Origin: Arcobacter sp.
GTDB lineage: Bacteria > Campylobacterota > Campylobacteria > Campylobacterales > Arcobacteraceae
Assembly (NCBI GenBank): GCA_002869565.1
Contig: PKUJ01000026.1
Span: forward strand, 634 to 58,795
DNA length: 58,162 nt
Direction of reading: 5' to 3'
Part shown: piece by piece, positions 1 to 8,446 of the stretch
Position numbering within the stretch: the first letter of the stretch is position 1
Layout: every line of letters starts with the position of its first letter
Made by a program: the position numbers and the translations under genes
Notes under the pieces: model-generated
Told to the model about the DNA's origin: nothing
What the model saw: only the letters and a program-made list of their open reading frames with translations
The model's database searches: none

Positions 1-190
1 GTATGCAACAGGTGTTAAGGATATCAATGTATTAGTTGATCAAATCAATAGTACTACTGATCAAAAAGTTAAAAGTCAATTATTAGACAAACTTGAAACG
101 CAATTAGAGTCAATGGACAAAAAAGATCTTGCAGAAGCACAGGAGGTAGTAAACACAAAATTAAAAAAACCAAATACACTTAAAAACTAA
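1..190 (+). CDS. Small exported protein, C-terminal part (5' end outside window)
   Basis: Reading from base 2 gives 62 residues and a TAA stop at 188-190. The segment DINVLVDQINSTTD and the ending VVNTKLKK closely match the complete small exported protein at 3023-3259 (DINVLVDKINSTTD, IVNVKLKK), so this is the C-terminal part of a paralogue whose signal peptide lies left of the window. The family is short, helical and charged, with no cysteine. I do not recognise a named family. The copies flank a two-component system, so a periplasmic accessory or sensing role is possible but only inferred. Confidence 0.75.
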   Translation, partial: YATGVKDINVLVDQINSTTDQKVKSQLLDKLETQLESMDKKDLAEAQEVVNTKLKKPNTLKN

Positions 191-239
191 TCCCAATTAC
201 TTTTTAGTAAAATTATCCAATCCTAAACCCAAATAATAA

Positions 240-1274
240 CTAAGGGAACAAAAGTTCAACTTTTGTTCCCCTCCCTACTACACTTTTTATATTTATATCT
301 ATATTTAAACTATCACATAATTGTTTTACTATACTCATTCCAATACCAAGTCCATTGGCATTTTCTTTATAATATCTTTGGAATACCTTTTTCGTATTTT
401 TAATACCTATTCCAGTATCTTCAATTATAAGTTTTTTATTTTCAATTGAGATTGAAACCTGCCCATTCTTTTTGTTATATTTACAGGCATTAGTTAATAA
501 ATTATCAATAATACTGTCTACACCATTTTTATTACTATTTATTGTTGTTTCTTTAATATTTTTACTAAATTGTATAGTCGGATATATTTTTTGTAAAATT
601 TCGATTTTCTCAGTAACTAACTCTTCTAAAGAAACAACTTCATTTTTTAGTACCTTATTAGGAGTTATTAATTCTAAGTTTTTATACAAAGACGCAATAC
701 TTTTTGCACTAAGCTCAATCCTCTCTATCTCTTCAAAATCACCACGTTTTCTTAATAGTTTTGAATTCAATAAAATTGAAGTTGCTGGAGTATTTAAATC
801 ATGAATTAAATCTTTTAAAAAATCTTCTAAAAGATGTAAGGCTTCTTTCATTGGTTTCATAGAATAAATTGCAAATGCAATTGACAAAAAAAGTAAAAGG
901 AAGAAAATTATAATACTAAATTTAACAATTCTAATAAAAAATTCATGATAAAGTTTTTCATATTTTACTTTAGAATAAATCACTTTTAAAAGATAAGGTC
1001 CTGTTGAAGCTATTTGAAAATAAGCACAAAGTCCTTCTTCACAATGATAGATTTTAAATAAATCTTTTTTCTTATCATCTTGCACAATATCAAGAGAAAA
1101 AGTATCGCCTTTAAAATCAAAAGTATAATCTTTCATTTGATAAAGAATATTTTGTTCAATATCTTTAACTTTATCTTCATGATACATATACAATACAATA
1201 CTAGCAAAAATAATTAAAGGTATGAAGAAAAGATAAATTGTAGTAAAAAAAGATTTTTTTTCATAATTCTTCAA
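240..1274 (-). CDS. Sensor histidine kinase
   Basis: A 344-residue membrane-bound histidine kinase. One N-terminal membrane segment (about residues 10-28), a short periplasmic part of about 85 residues, a second membrane segment (about 118-138), then the kinase core. The H-box is HDLNTP with the phosphoacceptor His; the ATPase part shows an N-box (DNLLTNACKYN), G1 (EDTGIGI) and G2 (GLGIGMS). There is no obvious HAMP domain. The start is TTG, because the frame has no better ATG near the regulator stop; it overlaps the upstream regulator by 14 bases, so the two are translationally coupled. It is related to the kinase at 4602-5774, which has the same architecture and also a TTG start. The signal sensed is unknown. 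Confidence 0.88.
   Translation of the reverse strand: MKNYEKKSFFTTIYLFFIPLIIFASIVLYMYHEDKVKDIEQNILYQMKDYTFDFKGDTFSLDIVQDDKKKDLFKIYHCEEGLCAYFQIASTGPYLLKVIYSKVKYEKLYHEFFIRIVKFSIIIFFLLLFLSIAFAIYSMKPMKEALHLLEDFLKDLIHDLNTPATSILLNSKLLRKRGDFEEIERIELSAKSIASLYKNLELITPNKVLKNEVVSLEELVTEKIEILQKIYPTIQFSKNIKETTINSNKNGVDSIIDNLLTNACKYNKKNGQVSISIENKKLIIEDTGIGIKNTKKVFQRYYKENANGLGIGMSIVKQLCDSLNIDINIKSVVGRGTKVELLFP
244..270. terminator. Hairpin at the end of the sensor kinase gene
   Basis: A 13-base perfect inverted repeat (GGGAACAAAAGTT / AACTTTTGTTCCC) with a one-base centre. It overlaps the last codons of the kinase gene on the minus strand and lies 53 bases after the stop of the plus-strand gene. There is no clean T tract, so termination is plausible but not certain. 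Confidence 0.5.
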
Positions 1275-1905
1275 GTTTATATCCTATACCCTTAGTATTT
1301 GTTATGTTTAAATCTAATAACTTTTTTAATTTACTAATTAAAACACGAAGTCCAGATTCACTAGGCTTATTCATATAATCAAAAAAAGTTGATTTATTAA
1401 CTGTCATATCAATATTTCGGATAAGTAAGGAAAAAATATCTTTTTCCACATTTCCTAAAGCTATCTCTTTATCTTCTTTAAATACCCTATTTTCTAATAA
1501 ATCAAACGTAATATCTCCATACTTGATTACAGGATTTTTACGTTTTAAAGTTGCTTGTATCCTTGCTAATAATTCGTCAATATCAAAAGGTTTTTTAATA
1601 TAATCATCACAACCACAATTAAAACCTTTTAAAGTTGATTCTATATCTATCCGTGCTGTTATAAAAAAAGTTGGGGTAGTATCCTCAGCATCACGCAAAA
1701 GTTTTAAAGTATCCATACCATTTAATAAAGGAACATTTACATCAAATAAATATAAATCATACTTGTTTTCATAAGTAGCTTCAAGGACCTCTTCTCCATC
1801 ATTTACAAGTGTTACAGCATAGTTTTCTTGTTCTAATATTTGTACCATAGTTTGAGCTAATATAGTATCATCTTCTAAAAGTAAAATTTTAATTATGTTA
1901 TTCAT
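1261..1905 (-). CDS. Response regulator, OmpR-like
   Basis: A 214-residue regulator with a receiver domain (residues 1-115: acidic pair EDD at 11-13, phosphoacceptor Asp55 in LFDVNVP, Lys in KKPFD) and a C-terminal winged-helix DNA-binding domain ending in the typical GIGYKL motif. It is the cognate partner of the kinase that overlaps its 3' end. The ATG at 1905 is preceded by AGGA. The winged helix is somewhat shorter than in classical OmpR proteins. The genes just upstream on the same strand (small exported protein, lipoprotein) probably belong to the same transcription unit, with only 22 bases between. Confidence 0.9.
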   Translation of the reverse strand: MNNIIKILLLEDDTILAQTMVQILEQENYAVTLVNDGEEVLEATYENKYDLYLFDVNVPLLNGMDTLKLLRDAEDTTPTFFITARIDIESTLKGFNCGCDDYIKKPFDIDELLARIQATLKRKNPVIKYGDITFDLLENRVFKEDKEIALGNVEKDIFSLLIRNIDMTVNKSTFFDYMNKPSESGLRVLISKLKKLLDLNITNTKGIGYKLEEL

Positions 1906-1927
1906 CTAAATCCTAATGAAACAAATG

Positions 1928-2185
1928 TCATTTTGTTAATGACTTATCATTATAAATTTTAAGAGGTAATTTTTGCTTAGCTTTAATAATTGCATCTGCT
2001 TCTTCTCTTGCTTTTCTATTTTTTTCTGCTAATTTAATCTTTAACTCTTCAATAAGTTCTTTTTTCACTTCTGCACTAGGAGCTTGATCCACTTTTTCAA
2101 ATAACTTATTTACATCTTTAGTTTCTGCAAATAATATTGTTACTATAAAAAAAGATAGAATAGCAATAAATTTACGAAAAATCAT
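1928..2185 (-). CDS. Small exported helical protein
   Basis: An 85-residue protein with a clear N-terminal signal peptide (hydrophobic stretch to ILFAE, cleavage likely after the Ala near residue 20) and a charged, probably helical mature part rich in Lys and Glu. It resembles in size and layout the small exported proteins at 1-190 and 3023-3259, including a DVNKLFEKVDQA segment comparable to DINVLVDKINST, so it may be a distant family member. Its start overlaps the lipoprotein stop by four bases (ATGA), and it sits 22 bases before the response regulator. A periplasmic partner of the neighbouring sensor kinase is a reasonable inference, not shown by the sequence. Confidence 0.75.
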   Translation of the reverse strand: MIFRKFIAILSFFIVTILFAETKDVNKLFEKVDQAPSAEVKKELIEELKIKLAEKNRKAREEADAIIKAKQKLPLKIYNDKSLTK

Positions 2186-2667
2186 TTTTTGGCCTTCTCT
2201 TTTTCTAAAGATTTAATAGTATTTTTAACTTTTGAAAGTGGAGATACGGCAAATTTTTTTAAATTACATTTATTGTCTTTTGCTAGTTTATACTGCTTAT
2301 CATAAGATTCTTGTGCTGCATTTATATTTTGTGCAAAAATACTTGGTGACTTATTTTCAATTAAAAAAAGTTGTGCTTTAGCACCAACAATATCTTTTTG
2401 AATAAAGTATCCTTTTTCAAACTCTTTTTCTATATATTCAGAAGCATAACGCATTATTTTAGTATGTTTGTAACAATATTTATAGCTTATATGCTTTGTT
2501 ACTGGACTTTTAGATATTGGATTTTTAAGTATTTGATTTGTTTCTTTTTTAATAATTGGATTTTGTTTTTTTGGAATTGTAGTAGTTACCTCTGTATGTT
2601 TTTGAACACATCCAGTTAATATTATTAAAAAAACTATTCCAAAACACATTTTTATTGGTGTAAGCAT
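2182..2667 (-). CDS. Putative lipoprotein
   Basis: A 161-residue protein with a lipoprotein signal: a hydrophobic segment followed by a lipobox (LTGC, Cys at residue 20). The following 40 residues are low-complexity Lys/Thr/Pro/Ile-rich, typical of a linker from the membrane. The rest is basic and helical, with two further Cys residues, and contains a stretch (KAQLFLIENKSPSIFAQNIN) with no family I recognise. It is the first gene of the probable lipoprotein / small exported protein / regulator / kinase operon and overlaps the next gene by four bases. Function unknown; an envelope role is likely. Confidence 0.75.
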   Translation of the reverse strand: MLTPIKMCFGIVFLIILTGCVQKHTEVTTTIPKKQNPIIKKETNQILKNPISKSPVTKHISYKYCYKHTKIMRYASEYIEKEFEKGYFIQKDIVGAKAQLFLIENKSPSIFAQNINAAQESYDKQYKLAKDNKCNLKKFAVSPLSKVKNTIKSLEKEKAKK

Positions 2668-3022
2668 TAATATTTTTCCTTTTTTTGTATAATAACTTTA
2701 TTTCCATTAAAATTATTAATTAATCAAATAATATTAGAAATTTATACTATAAATTATTTGATAACTTCTTTTATTCAAAAGTATTTTTTAAAATTACAAA
2801 AAATTATGAAACATTATGTTTATAATAAAATAACAATTTAACTTTATACTTATTCTTCTAGAAGATTCCAATTATAATGGAAAATATATTAAACATCAAG
2901 ATAGAAAAAAATTAATTCTAAAGTTCATATATATATAACTATTAATAAAAACTCAAACTAACACATAACTAATACTTTATTTATATACTTCCATACATCA
3001 AAACAAAACAAGGAGAAAGAAA
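2668..3022. promoter_or_regulatory. Divergent intergenic region with promoters
   Basis: No gene is seen in these 355 very AT-rich bases. They must hold the promoters of the minus-strand lipoprotein operon and of the plus-strand small exported protein. Near the right end the segment around 2976-2997 (TTTATTTATATACTTCCATA) resembles the sequence in front of the peroxiredoxin gene at about 32502-32522 and may be a -10 type promoter. AAGGAG at 3010-3015 is the ribosome binding site of the next gene. Confidence 0.45.
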
Positions 3023-3259
3023 ATGAAATTAGCTAAGAAAATAGCCATTTTAGCAATTATTGGAGCAACGAGTTTATTTGCTGCGGGAGTTAGTGATATT
3101 AATGTATTAGTTGACAAAATAAATAGTACTACTGATATAGAAGAAAAAACACTTTTAATGAAAAAACTTAATAGTGAACTTGACACAATAAATAAAAAAG
3201 ATCTTCCAGAAGCATTAGAAATTGTAAATGTAAAACTTAAAAAAATGAAAAAATCTTAA
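3023..3259 (+). CDS. Small exported helical protein
   Basis: A 78-residue protein with a standard signal peptide (MKLAKKIAILAIIGATSLFA, cleavage after residue 20 or 21) and a mature part of about 57 residues, charged and probably helical. It is a close paralogue of the truncated protein at the left edge. No cysteines, no metal-binding motif, no family I can name. AAGGAG lies eight bases before the ATG. A strong bidirectional terminator follows. Together with 1928-2185 this makes up to three similar small secreted proteins around one two-component system. Confidence 0.8.
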   Translation: MKLAKKIAILAIIGATSLFAAGVSDINVLVDKINSTTDIEEKTLLMKKLNSELDTINKKDLPEALEIVNVKLKKMKKS

Positions 3260-3284
3260 AAAATAATTTTTAATCATTTTTTTT

Positions 3285-3315
3285 AATCATCGAATTTAAA
3301 TTAAATTCGATGATT
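3285..3315. terminator. Bidirectional rho-independent terminator
   Basis: Perfect 14-base arms (AATCATCGAATTTA / TAAATTCGATGATT) with a 3-base loop, T-rich on both sides. It separates the plus-strand small exported gene from the convergent Nudix gene. Confidence 0.85.
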
Positions 3316-3316
3316 T

Positions 3317-3904
3317 TCACTTTTTATTTTGATTAGATAATTTATTTTCCATAAACCAAAAAAATGAAAACATAAGTCCAGGTGTTTTCGCTTTACTTTC
3401 ATCATAAATAAAATTTCTAAATTCTTCAATAGGAAGAAACATAAGTTCAATTTCTTCATCGTTTATTCCTCCCCCAGCATGGATTTTCATAGATTCATTT
3501 ACAGATGCATAATATAAACTTTGGCAACCTCCACTTACCCCAACATTCGTATAAAAAGATGTAATTTTTTCTATTTGCTCCAAAGGAACATTATATCCGC
3601 ACTCTTCATCTATTTCTTCTTTTGCAATTTCTATAAGAGATTTATTCTTATCAACTATACCAGCACAAAGTTCATAAGTACACAATTTAGATTTATCATT
3701 TAAATACACAGGAGGTCTAAATTGTTTTACAAGCAGGAAAGAGTTTCTTTCTTTATGATAAAGTAAAATTGCTACGGAATCAAAACTTTTTACAGCTTCC
3801 CAAACTTTTTCTTTCCCATTTTGTTTGTATGTTATTTTTACAGGGTTGACAAACTTAGTTTCACTTAATTCACTTGTTTGAAACTCTTCAATTTTATTAT
3901 TCAT
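3317..3904 (-). CDS. Nudix hydrolase, NUDT14/UDP-sugar pyrophosphatase type
   Basis: A 195-residue Nudix hydrolase, taking the ATG at 3904 (preceded by GAAAGG) over an ATG 45 bases upstream that lacks a ribosome binding site. The Nudix box reads G-IVDKN-K-SLIEIAK-EE-I-D-EE-C-G, so the two catalytic Glu of EExG are present, while the usual early Glu and the Arg of REx2EE are replaced. The segments ELCAGIVDK, GVSGGCQSLYYA and GGGINDEEIEL match what is known of the NUDT14/UDP-glucose pyrophosphatase branch, which cleaves nucleotide sugars such as UDP-glucose or ADP-ribose. The exact substrate cannot be read from sequence. It stands alone between two two-component systems. Confidence 0.85.
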   Translation of the reverse strand: MNNKIEEFQTSELSETKFVNPVKITYKQNGKEKVWEAVKSFDSVAILLYHKERNSFLLVKQFRPPVYLNDKSKLCTYELCAGIVDKNKSLIEIAKEEIDEECGYNVPLEQIEKITSFYTNVGVSGGCQSLYYASVNESMKIHAGGGINDEEIELMFLPIEEFRNFIYDESKAKTPGLMFSFFWFMENKLSNQNKK

Positions 3905-3993
3905 AGTAAAACCTTTCGTACATTTTATTCGTTTTTGAATAAAATACAAGTAAACTATATGAAATAAACTAAATAATTAAAAAAGGTGCATTT

Positions 3994-4599
3994 ATGAAGC
4001 TAGAGTATACAGGACCTAAAGAAATCATTTCACCTCATGGAATTGATTTTAAGAGTGGAAAAGACGATAAATATGTCTATATCTATCCCGCAATACAAGT
4101 CTATGATGCAATTCACCATGATTATAAAAAAGATACTATCTATACCCATAATATAGAAGGGAAAAGAGCAAATAACGATGAAACATTAAGTAAAATATTA
4201 AATATAGAGCCAACAATAAAAGAAAGTTCTGAAAATGAAATAATAAACTTTGAAAAATATCTTGATAATGAAATAGAAGATGTGAAAAAGCATGAGCTAT
4301 TTACTGAAATAGAAAAAGATGTTTACAAAAACAATTTGATAATAATGAAAAAATATAGAATAAAAAGAGAAACAAATAAAATAATCTATAATCATCTAAT
4401 TGAAATTATTGTAGAAGATATTATTATTCATAGATTAAAAGAAGTCAACACCCCTTTTAATGAAAGATACTGGCATATTTTACAAACAATTCAAGGTGAA
4501 CTATCTCACCATAAAAAAAGATCAATAGGCTCAACACTTGACACTATTCATTCAGACTCAATTAGACTCTTATTAAAGATTAATTCTATTGGAAAATAA
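3994..4599 (+). CDS. Hypothetical cytoplasmic protein
   Basis: A 201-residue soluble protein without signal peptide or membrane segment. The N-terminal 60 residues look like a small beta-rich domain (IISPHGIDFKSGKDDKYVYI) that mentions no known motif; the rest is charged and helical with many Glu, Lys and Ile, ending in a basic stretch. I do not recognise the family. AAAGG lies eight bases upstream of the ATG. It is a single-gene unit divergent from the Nudix gene and convergent with the second sensor kinase. No sign of transfer: base composition matches its neighbours. Confidence 0.7.
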   Translation: MKLEYTGPKEIISPHGIDFKSGKDDKYVYIYPAIQVYDAIHHDYKKDTIYTHNIEGKRANNDETLSKILNIEPTIKESSENEIINFEKYLDNEIEDVKKHELFTEIEKDVYKNNLIIMKKYRIKRETNKIIYNHLIEIIVEDIIIHRLKEVNTPFNERYWHILQTIQGELSHHKKRSIGSTLDTIHSDSIRLLLKINSIGK

Positions 4600-4612
4600 A
4601 ATTAATCTTTAA
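4573..4612. terminator. Bidirectional terminator overlapping two gene ends
   Basis: Perfect 13-base arms (TTAAAGATTAATT / AATTAATCTTTAA) with a 14-base loop. It overlaps the stop regions of the plus-strand hypothetical gene and the minus-strand kinase gene. Confidence 0.6.
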
Positions 4613-5774
4613 TTATTATATTTTTAAAATCAATGGAGAAAGTGGAACCTTCATTGATTTTTGAAATCAAATCCAGTTTTAATTCATAATCATGACAAAT
4701 ACGTTTAACGATATCTAATCCTATTCCAAAACCACCTTCTATATTATTTCCTCTTTTATATCTTTTGAATATTTCTATTTGTTCATCTTTACTAATACCT
4801 ATACCAAAATCTCGTACACTAAATATCCCATTTTTTAGAGTTACATTTACATTAGTATTTGGATTACTATATTTAATTGAATTTGATATCAAATTATTTA
4901 CTAATTTTTGTGTTTTTGTTCTATCCATGAAAATATTTGATTCTTCCAAGTTAGATGATATAGTTATATTTTTTGTAATTGAAATATCATTAAAATATTC
5001 AACACTATCTGAAATCAATTCATCTAATCTAAATGTCTCTTCGATACTATCATGCATAGAATCAAATGCTGAAAAATGAATGTCATTGTATATTTGAGAT
5101 ATTTGCTTTGAACTACTTAAAATATATTTCATCATTTTTTCAGGATTCTTTCCTTTTTTTAACATACTAACAGATGTCATTAAAACTGATATTGGAGTAT
5201 TTAATTCGTGGGCAGAATCTTTAATAAAATTATCCATATGTTTTATTTTTTCTCTTACAGGTTTCAATAAAATCCTTGATAAAAAATAAGCAATAAAGCC
5301 AACGAAAATTGCACTTAAAAATAAAGCTAAGACAGTATAAACTTTTAAACTATCCCTAGCTTGTATTCCTAAGCAGGTTTCCATAACTATATATTTTATA
5401 GGAATATCTAGTTCATTAATTTCCTCGATATAAAAATGAAAATGACTACTTTCATAAAACTTCTTTTTAAAGTCTACAAAATCTTCTCCATCTAAATATG
5501 AATAAATAAGTTTTTTATTTTTATCAAAAAGTGCGTATCTTATACTATCTTTATCTAATTTTTTTGGAATAAATTTTTTATGATGCATGTAGGAATTCAT
5601 AATATCTGTTTTAATTTCCATAGAAGCATGGCTAAGTTCCATATTACAAGTATTTTCTAAACTCTTTATTTCATCTTTATAATAAACATATAATAAAATT
5701 CCAATAAGTAAAAGTGCAGAACCTACATAAATAGAAAGAAAACTAATTAATGCTCTTTTTTCATTATAATTCAA
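4602..5774 (-). CDS. Sensor histidine kinase
   Basis: A 390-residue histidine kinase with two membrane segments (about 8-30 and 145-168) enclosing a periplasmic sensor part of about 115 residues. The H-box is HELNTP, the N-box NNLISNSIKYSN, and the ATP-binding glycine motifs are RDFGIGI and GGFGIGLDIV, so the enzyme looks intact. It overlaps its regulator by 11 bases and starts with TTG, the same unusual arrangement as the kinase at 240-1274, of which it appears to be a paralogue with a larger sensor domain. The stimulus is unknown; divergence is highest in the periplasmic part, as expected for paralogues sensing different signals. Confidence 0.9.
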   Translation of the reverse strand: MNYNEKRALISFLSIYVGSALLLIGILLYVYYKDEIKSLENTCNMELSHASMEIKTDIMNSYMHHKKFIPKKLDKDSIRYALFDKNKKLIYSYLDGEDFVDFKKKFYESSHFHFYIEEINELDIPIKYIVMETCLGIQARDSLKVYTVLALFLSAIFVGFIAYFLSRILLKPVREKIKHMDNFIKDSAHELNTPISVLMTSVSMLKKGKNPEKMMKYILSSSKQISQIYNDIHFSAFDSMHDSIEETFRLDELISDSVEYFNDISITKNITISSNLEESNIFMDRTKTQKLVNNLISNSIKYSNPNTNVNVTLKNGIFSVRDFGIGISKDEQIEIFKRYKRGNNIEGGFGIGLDIVKRICHDYELKLDLISKINEGSTFSIDFKNIIIKD

Positions 5775-6426
5775 ATTTATATCCTATTCCTCTAATTGTT
5801 TGAATTCTATCTTTTCCTAATAGTTCTCTTAAGTTTTTTATATAAACTCTAATGGTTGCATCAGTTGGCATTTCTTCATATGCCCATATATTTTGTAATA
5901 ACTCTTCACTTGAAACTACTCTATTTTTATGTTTGCAAAAATATTTTAAAATATCTCTCTCTTTTTGCGCTATATTTTTAATCCCACTTTCCATTTGTAG
6001 TTGACATAATTCAGGTAAAAAAGTAATTGATGAACTCAATTTTATTTCATCACTTTGTTCAATTAAAAAATGTTTACATAATTTTAATATTCTTTGATCA
6101 AGCTCTTCTAAATCAAATGGTTTTTTAATATAATCATCAACTCCACTTTCAAATGACTCTTTTAGATGTTTAGTATCTTGATATGCGGTTAATACTATTG
6201 CAGGAGTTTGGTTTTTATAATCTTCTCGCATGGTTTTTAAAACTTCTATACCCGTCATAACGGGGGTATTTATATCTAAAAGTGCTAGATCAAATACTTC
6301 ATCAATAAGATATTCTAAGGCCTCTTGACCATTTGTGGTTAAAGTAACAGCATAACCCTTGTCAGTTAAATGTTCACCTAATAAATCATTTAAGGCAGGG
6401 TCATCTTCTAATAATAAAACTTTCAA
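5764..6426 (-). CDS. Response regulator, OmpR-like
   Basis: A 220-residue regulator when started at the TTG at 6426, which has AAAAGGA six bases upstream; an in-frame ATG 39 bases further upstream lacks a ribosome binding site and would add a non-conserved extension. Receiver domain (residues 1-115) with the acidic residues EDD, phosphoacceptor Asp51 in LLDINTP and Lys in KKPFD, then a winged-helix DNA-binding domain ending in RGIGYKFEL. Paired with the overlapping kinase. The receiver is clearly related to that of the regulator at 1261-1905 (shared YAVTL and DDYIKKPFD segments), supporting a duplicated two-component module. Confidence 0.9.
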   Translation of the reverse strand: MKVLLLEDDPALNDLLGEHLTDKGYAVTLTTNGQEALEYLIDEVFDLALLDINTPVMTGIEVLKTMREDYKNQTPAIVLTAYQDTKHLKESFESGVDDYIKKPFDLEELDQRILKLCKHFLIEQSDEIKLSSSITFLPELCQLQMESGIKNIAQKERDILKYFCKHKNRVVSSEELLQNIWAYEEMPTDATIRVYIKNLRELLGKDRIQTIRGIGYKFEL

Positions 6427-6499
6427 ATTGAATCCTTTTAAAAAGCTGTAAAAACTGTAAATCATTATACAAGAAGTTTGTTTATCAAGTGTGTATTGG

Positions 6500-8305
6500 T
6501 TAATCTTGGAATTTATCTCTTATTTTTAAAAACTCATCTAAATGTTCAAAGAAAATATCTACAAGCTTAGGCTCAAAATGTTTTCCTCTTTGTGCGTGAA
6601 AAAATTCAATTATTTTATCAAATTCCCAAGCTTTTTTATAACATCTATCACTTCCTAAGGCATCAAATACATCAGCAACAGCAGTTATTCTTCCAAAAAC
6701 ATGAATATCTTCGCCAGATAGACCTCTAGGATAACCCTTTCCATCCCATTTTTCGTGATGATGCAATGATATTATAGCAGCAGATTTTAAGATTTCTCTT
6801 TTTGAAGATTTAAGAATGTTATAACCAATTTGGCTATGAGTCCGCATAATATCCCATTCATTAGCTGTTAATTTCCCTGGCTTATTCAATACCTCATCAG
6901 GAATACCAACTTTTCCTATATCATGCATTGGAGAAGCAATAAATAAAGTATTACAATCTTCTTTACTAAGTCCATAATATTTAGCAAGAAGTTTAGAATA
7001 AAAAGCAACTCTTTTTACATGATTTCCAGTCTCCCTACTTCGTGTTTCTCCAATTTCACCCATTCTATAAATAATTTCACGTTGAGTAGATTCTAACTCT
7101 TCATGAAGTTTAACAATAGAAGTTATATCATTTCTAATTGAAAAAACTTCTATAACATTATTATTTTTATCAAATATTGGAGAAAAAATTACATTAACAT
7201 GATAAGTTTTTCCAGATTTTGACTTATTTTTCAAAGTACCTTTCCAAATATTTCCATTTAATACAGTTTCAAATAACTCATCATATACAGAAGAAGGAGT
7301 ATCTTCATGTCTGGTGATATTAAGAGGACTTCCCATAAGTTCATTTTTTGAATAATCACTTATTTCAATAAATTTATCATTTACATAAGTAATATTTCCA
7401 TCCAAGTCATATTTAGAAACGATATTGTTAATATTCATTATTTGTTCATATTGTTCCAAATTATTAAGAGCTTCACTTAAATTTGATATTTTATAACTAC
7501 TTTGCTTTTGTAATATTTCCCGAGTTTTTTCTACAGAAGTGATATCATTTCTTATGGCAATAAATTCAATAATATTTCCATCTACATCTAAAATTGGCTT
7601 AATAAAACTTTTTACATAATAAGTCTCACCATTTTTATTTCTGTTTTTAAGTATGCCTTCCCAAGCTTGTTTTTTAATTTTTATTGTATTCCATATAAAT
7701 TTAAAAAGCTCGTTTGGACTATCTGGATGTCTTATTATATTATGATTAGCCCCTAATAATTCTTCTTTTGTATAACCTGAAATTTCAATAAATGGTTTAT
7801 TTACATAAGTAATTATTCCTCTTAAATCTGTTTTTGAGACAAGAGAAGTTTCATCAACAATACTTTTATATTGTTCCAAAACATTTGTGAGTTTTTCATT
7901 ATCTTTTTTATTTATTAAGTTTGAAGAAAACTCAATTAATACAGTAATTAAGTCTTTCATATTTAGAGGTTTTAAAATGAATCGAGAGATTCCTATTTCA
8001 ATAGCATTTATGAAAAATTCACTACTATTATGAGCACTTGTAATAACAATTGGTACATTTTGATTTTCTTTTCGTATAAGTTTAGACATTTCAATACCAT
8101 TTAAAATTGGCATAGTAATATCAGAGACTACAATATCAGGATTATGTTTTTGATATAATTCAAAACCATCTTGACCATTATTTGCTACAAAAATTTCTTT
8201 TACAAGTCTTGATAATAATTTAACAATTTCATCTTGAATTTCTAAATCATCTTCAACATATAAAACTGTTATATATTTTAAGTAATCCATATCTTTGTAA
8301 GCCAA
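6500..8305 (-). CDS. Receiver-PAS-PAS-HD-GYP cyclic-di-GMP phosphodiesterase
   Basis: A 601-residue cytoplasmic signalling protein. Order: receiver domain (1-130, phosphoacceptor Asp62 in VSDITMP), two PAS domains (about 145-265 and 285-400, each with an ITYVN..FIEIS segment), then an HD-GYP domain (about 405-600) with the metal-binding motifs MHDIGK and HHHEKWDGKGYP, followed by FGRITAVADVFDAL. HD-GYP enzymes hydrolyse cyclic di-GMP; all landmark residues are present, so it is probably active, switched by a partner kinase and by PAS ligands. The start is TTG at 8305 with a partial ribosome binding site (GTGGGACAG); an ATG five codons later has none. It stands alone downstream of a 141-base gap. 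Confidence 0.9.
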   Translation of the reverse strand: MAYKDMDYLKYITVLYVEDDLEIQDEIVKLLSRLVKEIFVANNGQDGFELYQKHNPDIVVSDITMPILNGIEMSKLIRKENQNVPIVITSAHNSSEFFINAIEIGISRFILKPLNMKDLITVLIEFSSNLINKKDNEKLTNVLEQYKSIVDETSLVSKTDLRGIITYVNKPFIEISGYTKEELLGANHNIIRHPDSPNELFKFIWNTIKIKKQAWEGILKNRNKNGETYYVKSFIKPILDVDGNIIEFIAIRNDITSVEKTREILQKQSSYKISNLSEALNNLEQYEQIMNINNIVSKYDLDGNITYVNDKFIEISDYSKNELMGSPLNITRHEDTPSSVYDELFETVLNGNIWKGTLKNKSKSGKTYHVNVIFSPIFDKNNNVIEVFSIRNDITSIVKLHEELESTQREIIYRMGEIGETRSRETGNHVKRVAFYSKLLAKYYGLSKEDCNTLFIASPMHDIGKVGIPDEVLNKPGKLTANEWDIMRTHSQIGYNILKSSKREILKSAAIISLHHHEKWDGKGYPRGLSGEDIHVFGRITAVADVFDALGSDRCYKKAWEFDKIIEFFHAQRGKHFEPKLVDIFFEHLDEFLKIRDKFQD

Positions 8306-8446
8306 TTTACTGTCCCACTCTTTTCTGTCATCTTTAAATCAAATAATTATAACATATTATAAACACAAGTAAATTAACTATTTCTATAATTATTTTTTTA
8401 ATTTTATAATTTAAACTTTTAATATTTTATTAAAAAAATCTTTAAA

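Noticed and set aside
3905-3949. Upstream ATG extending the Nudix protein by 15 residues
   Set aside because: No ribosome binding site, while the ATG at 3904 has GAAAGG at good distance.
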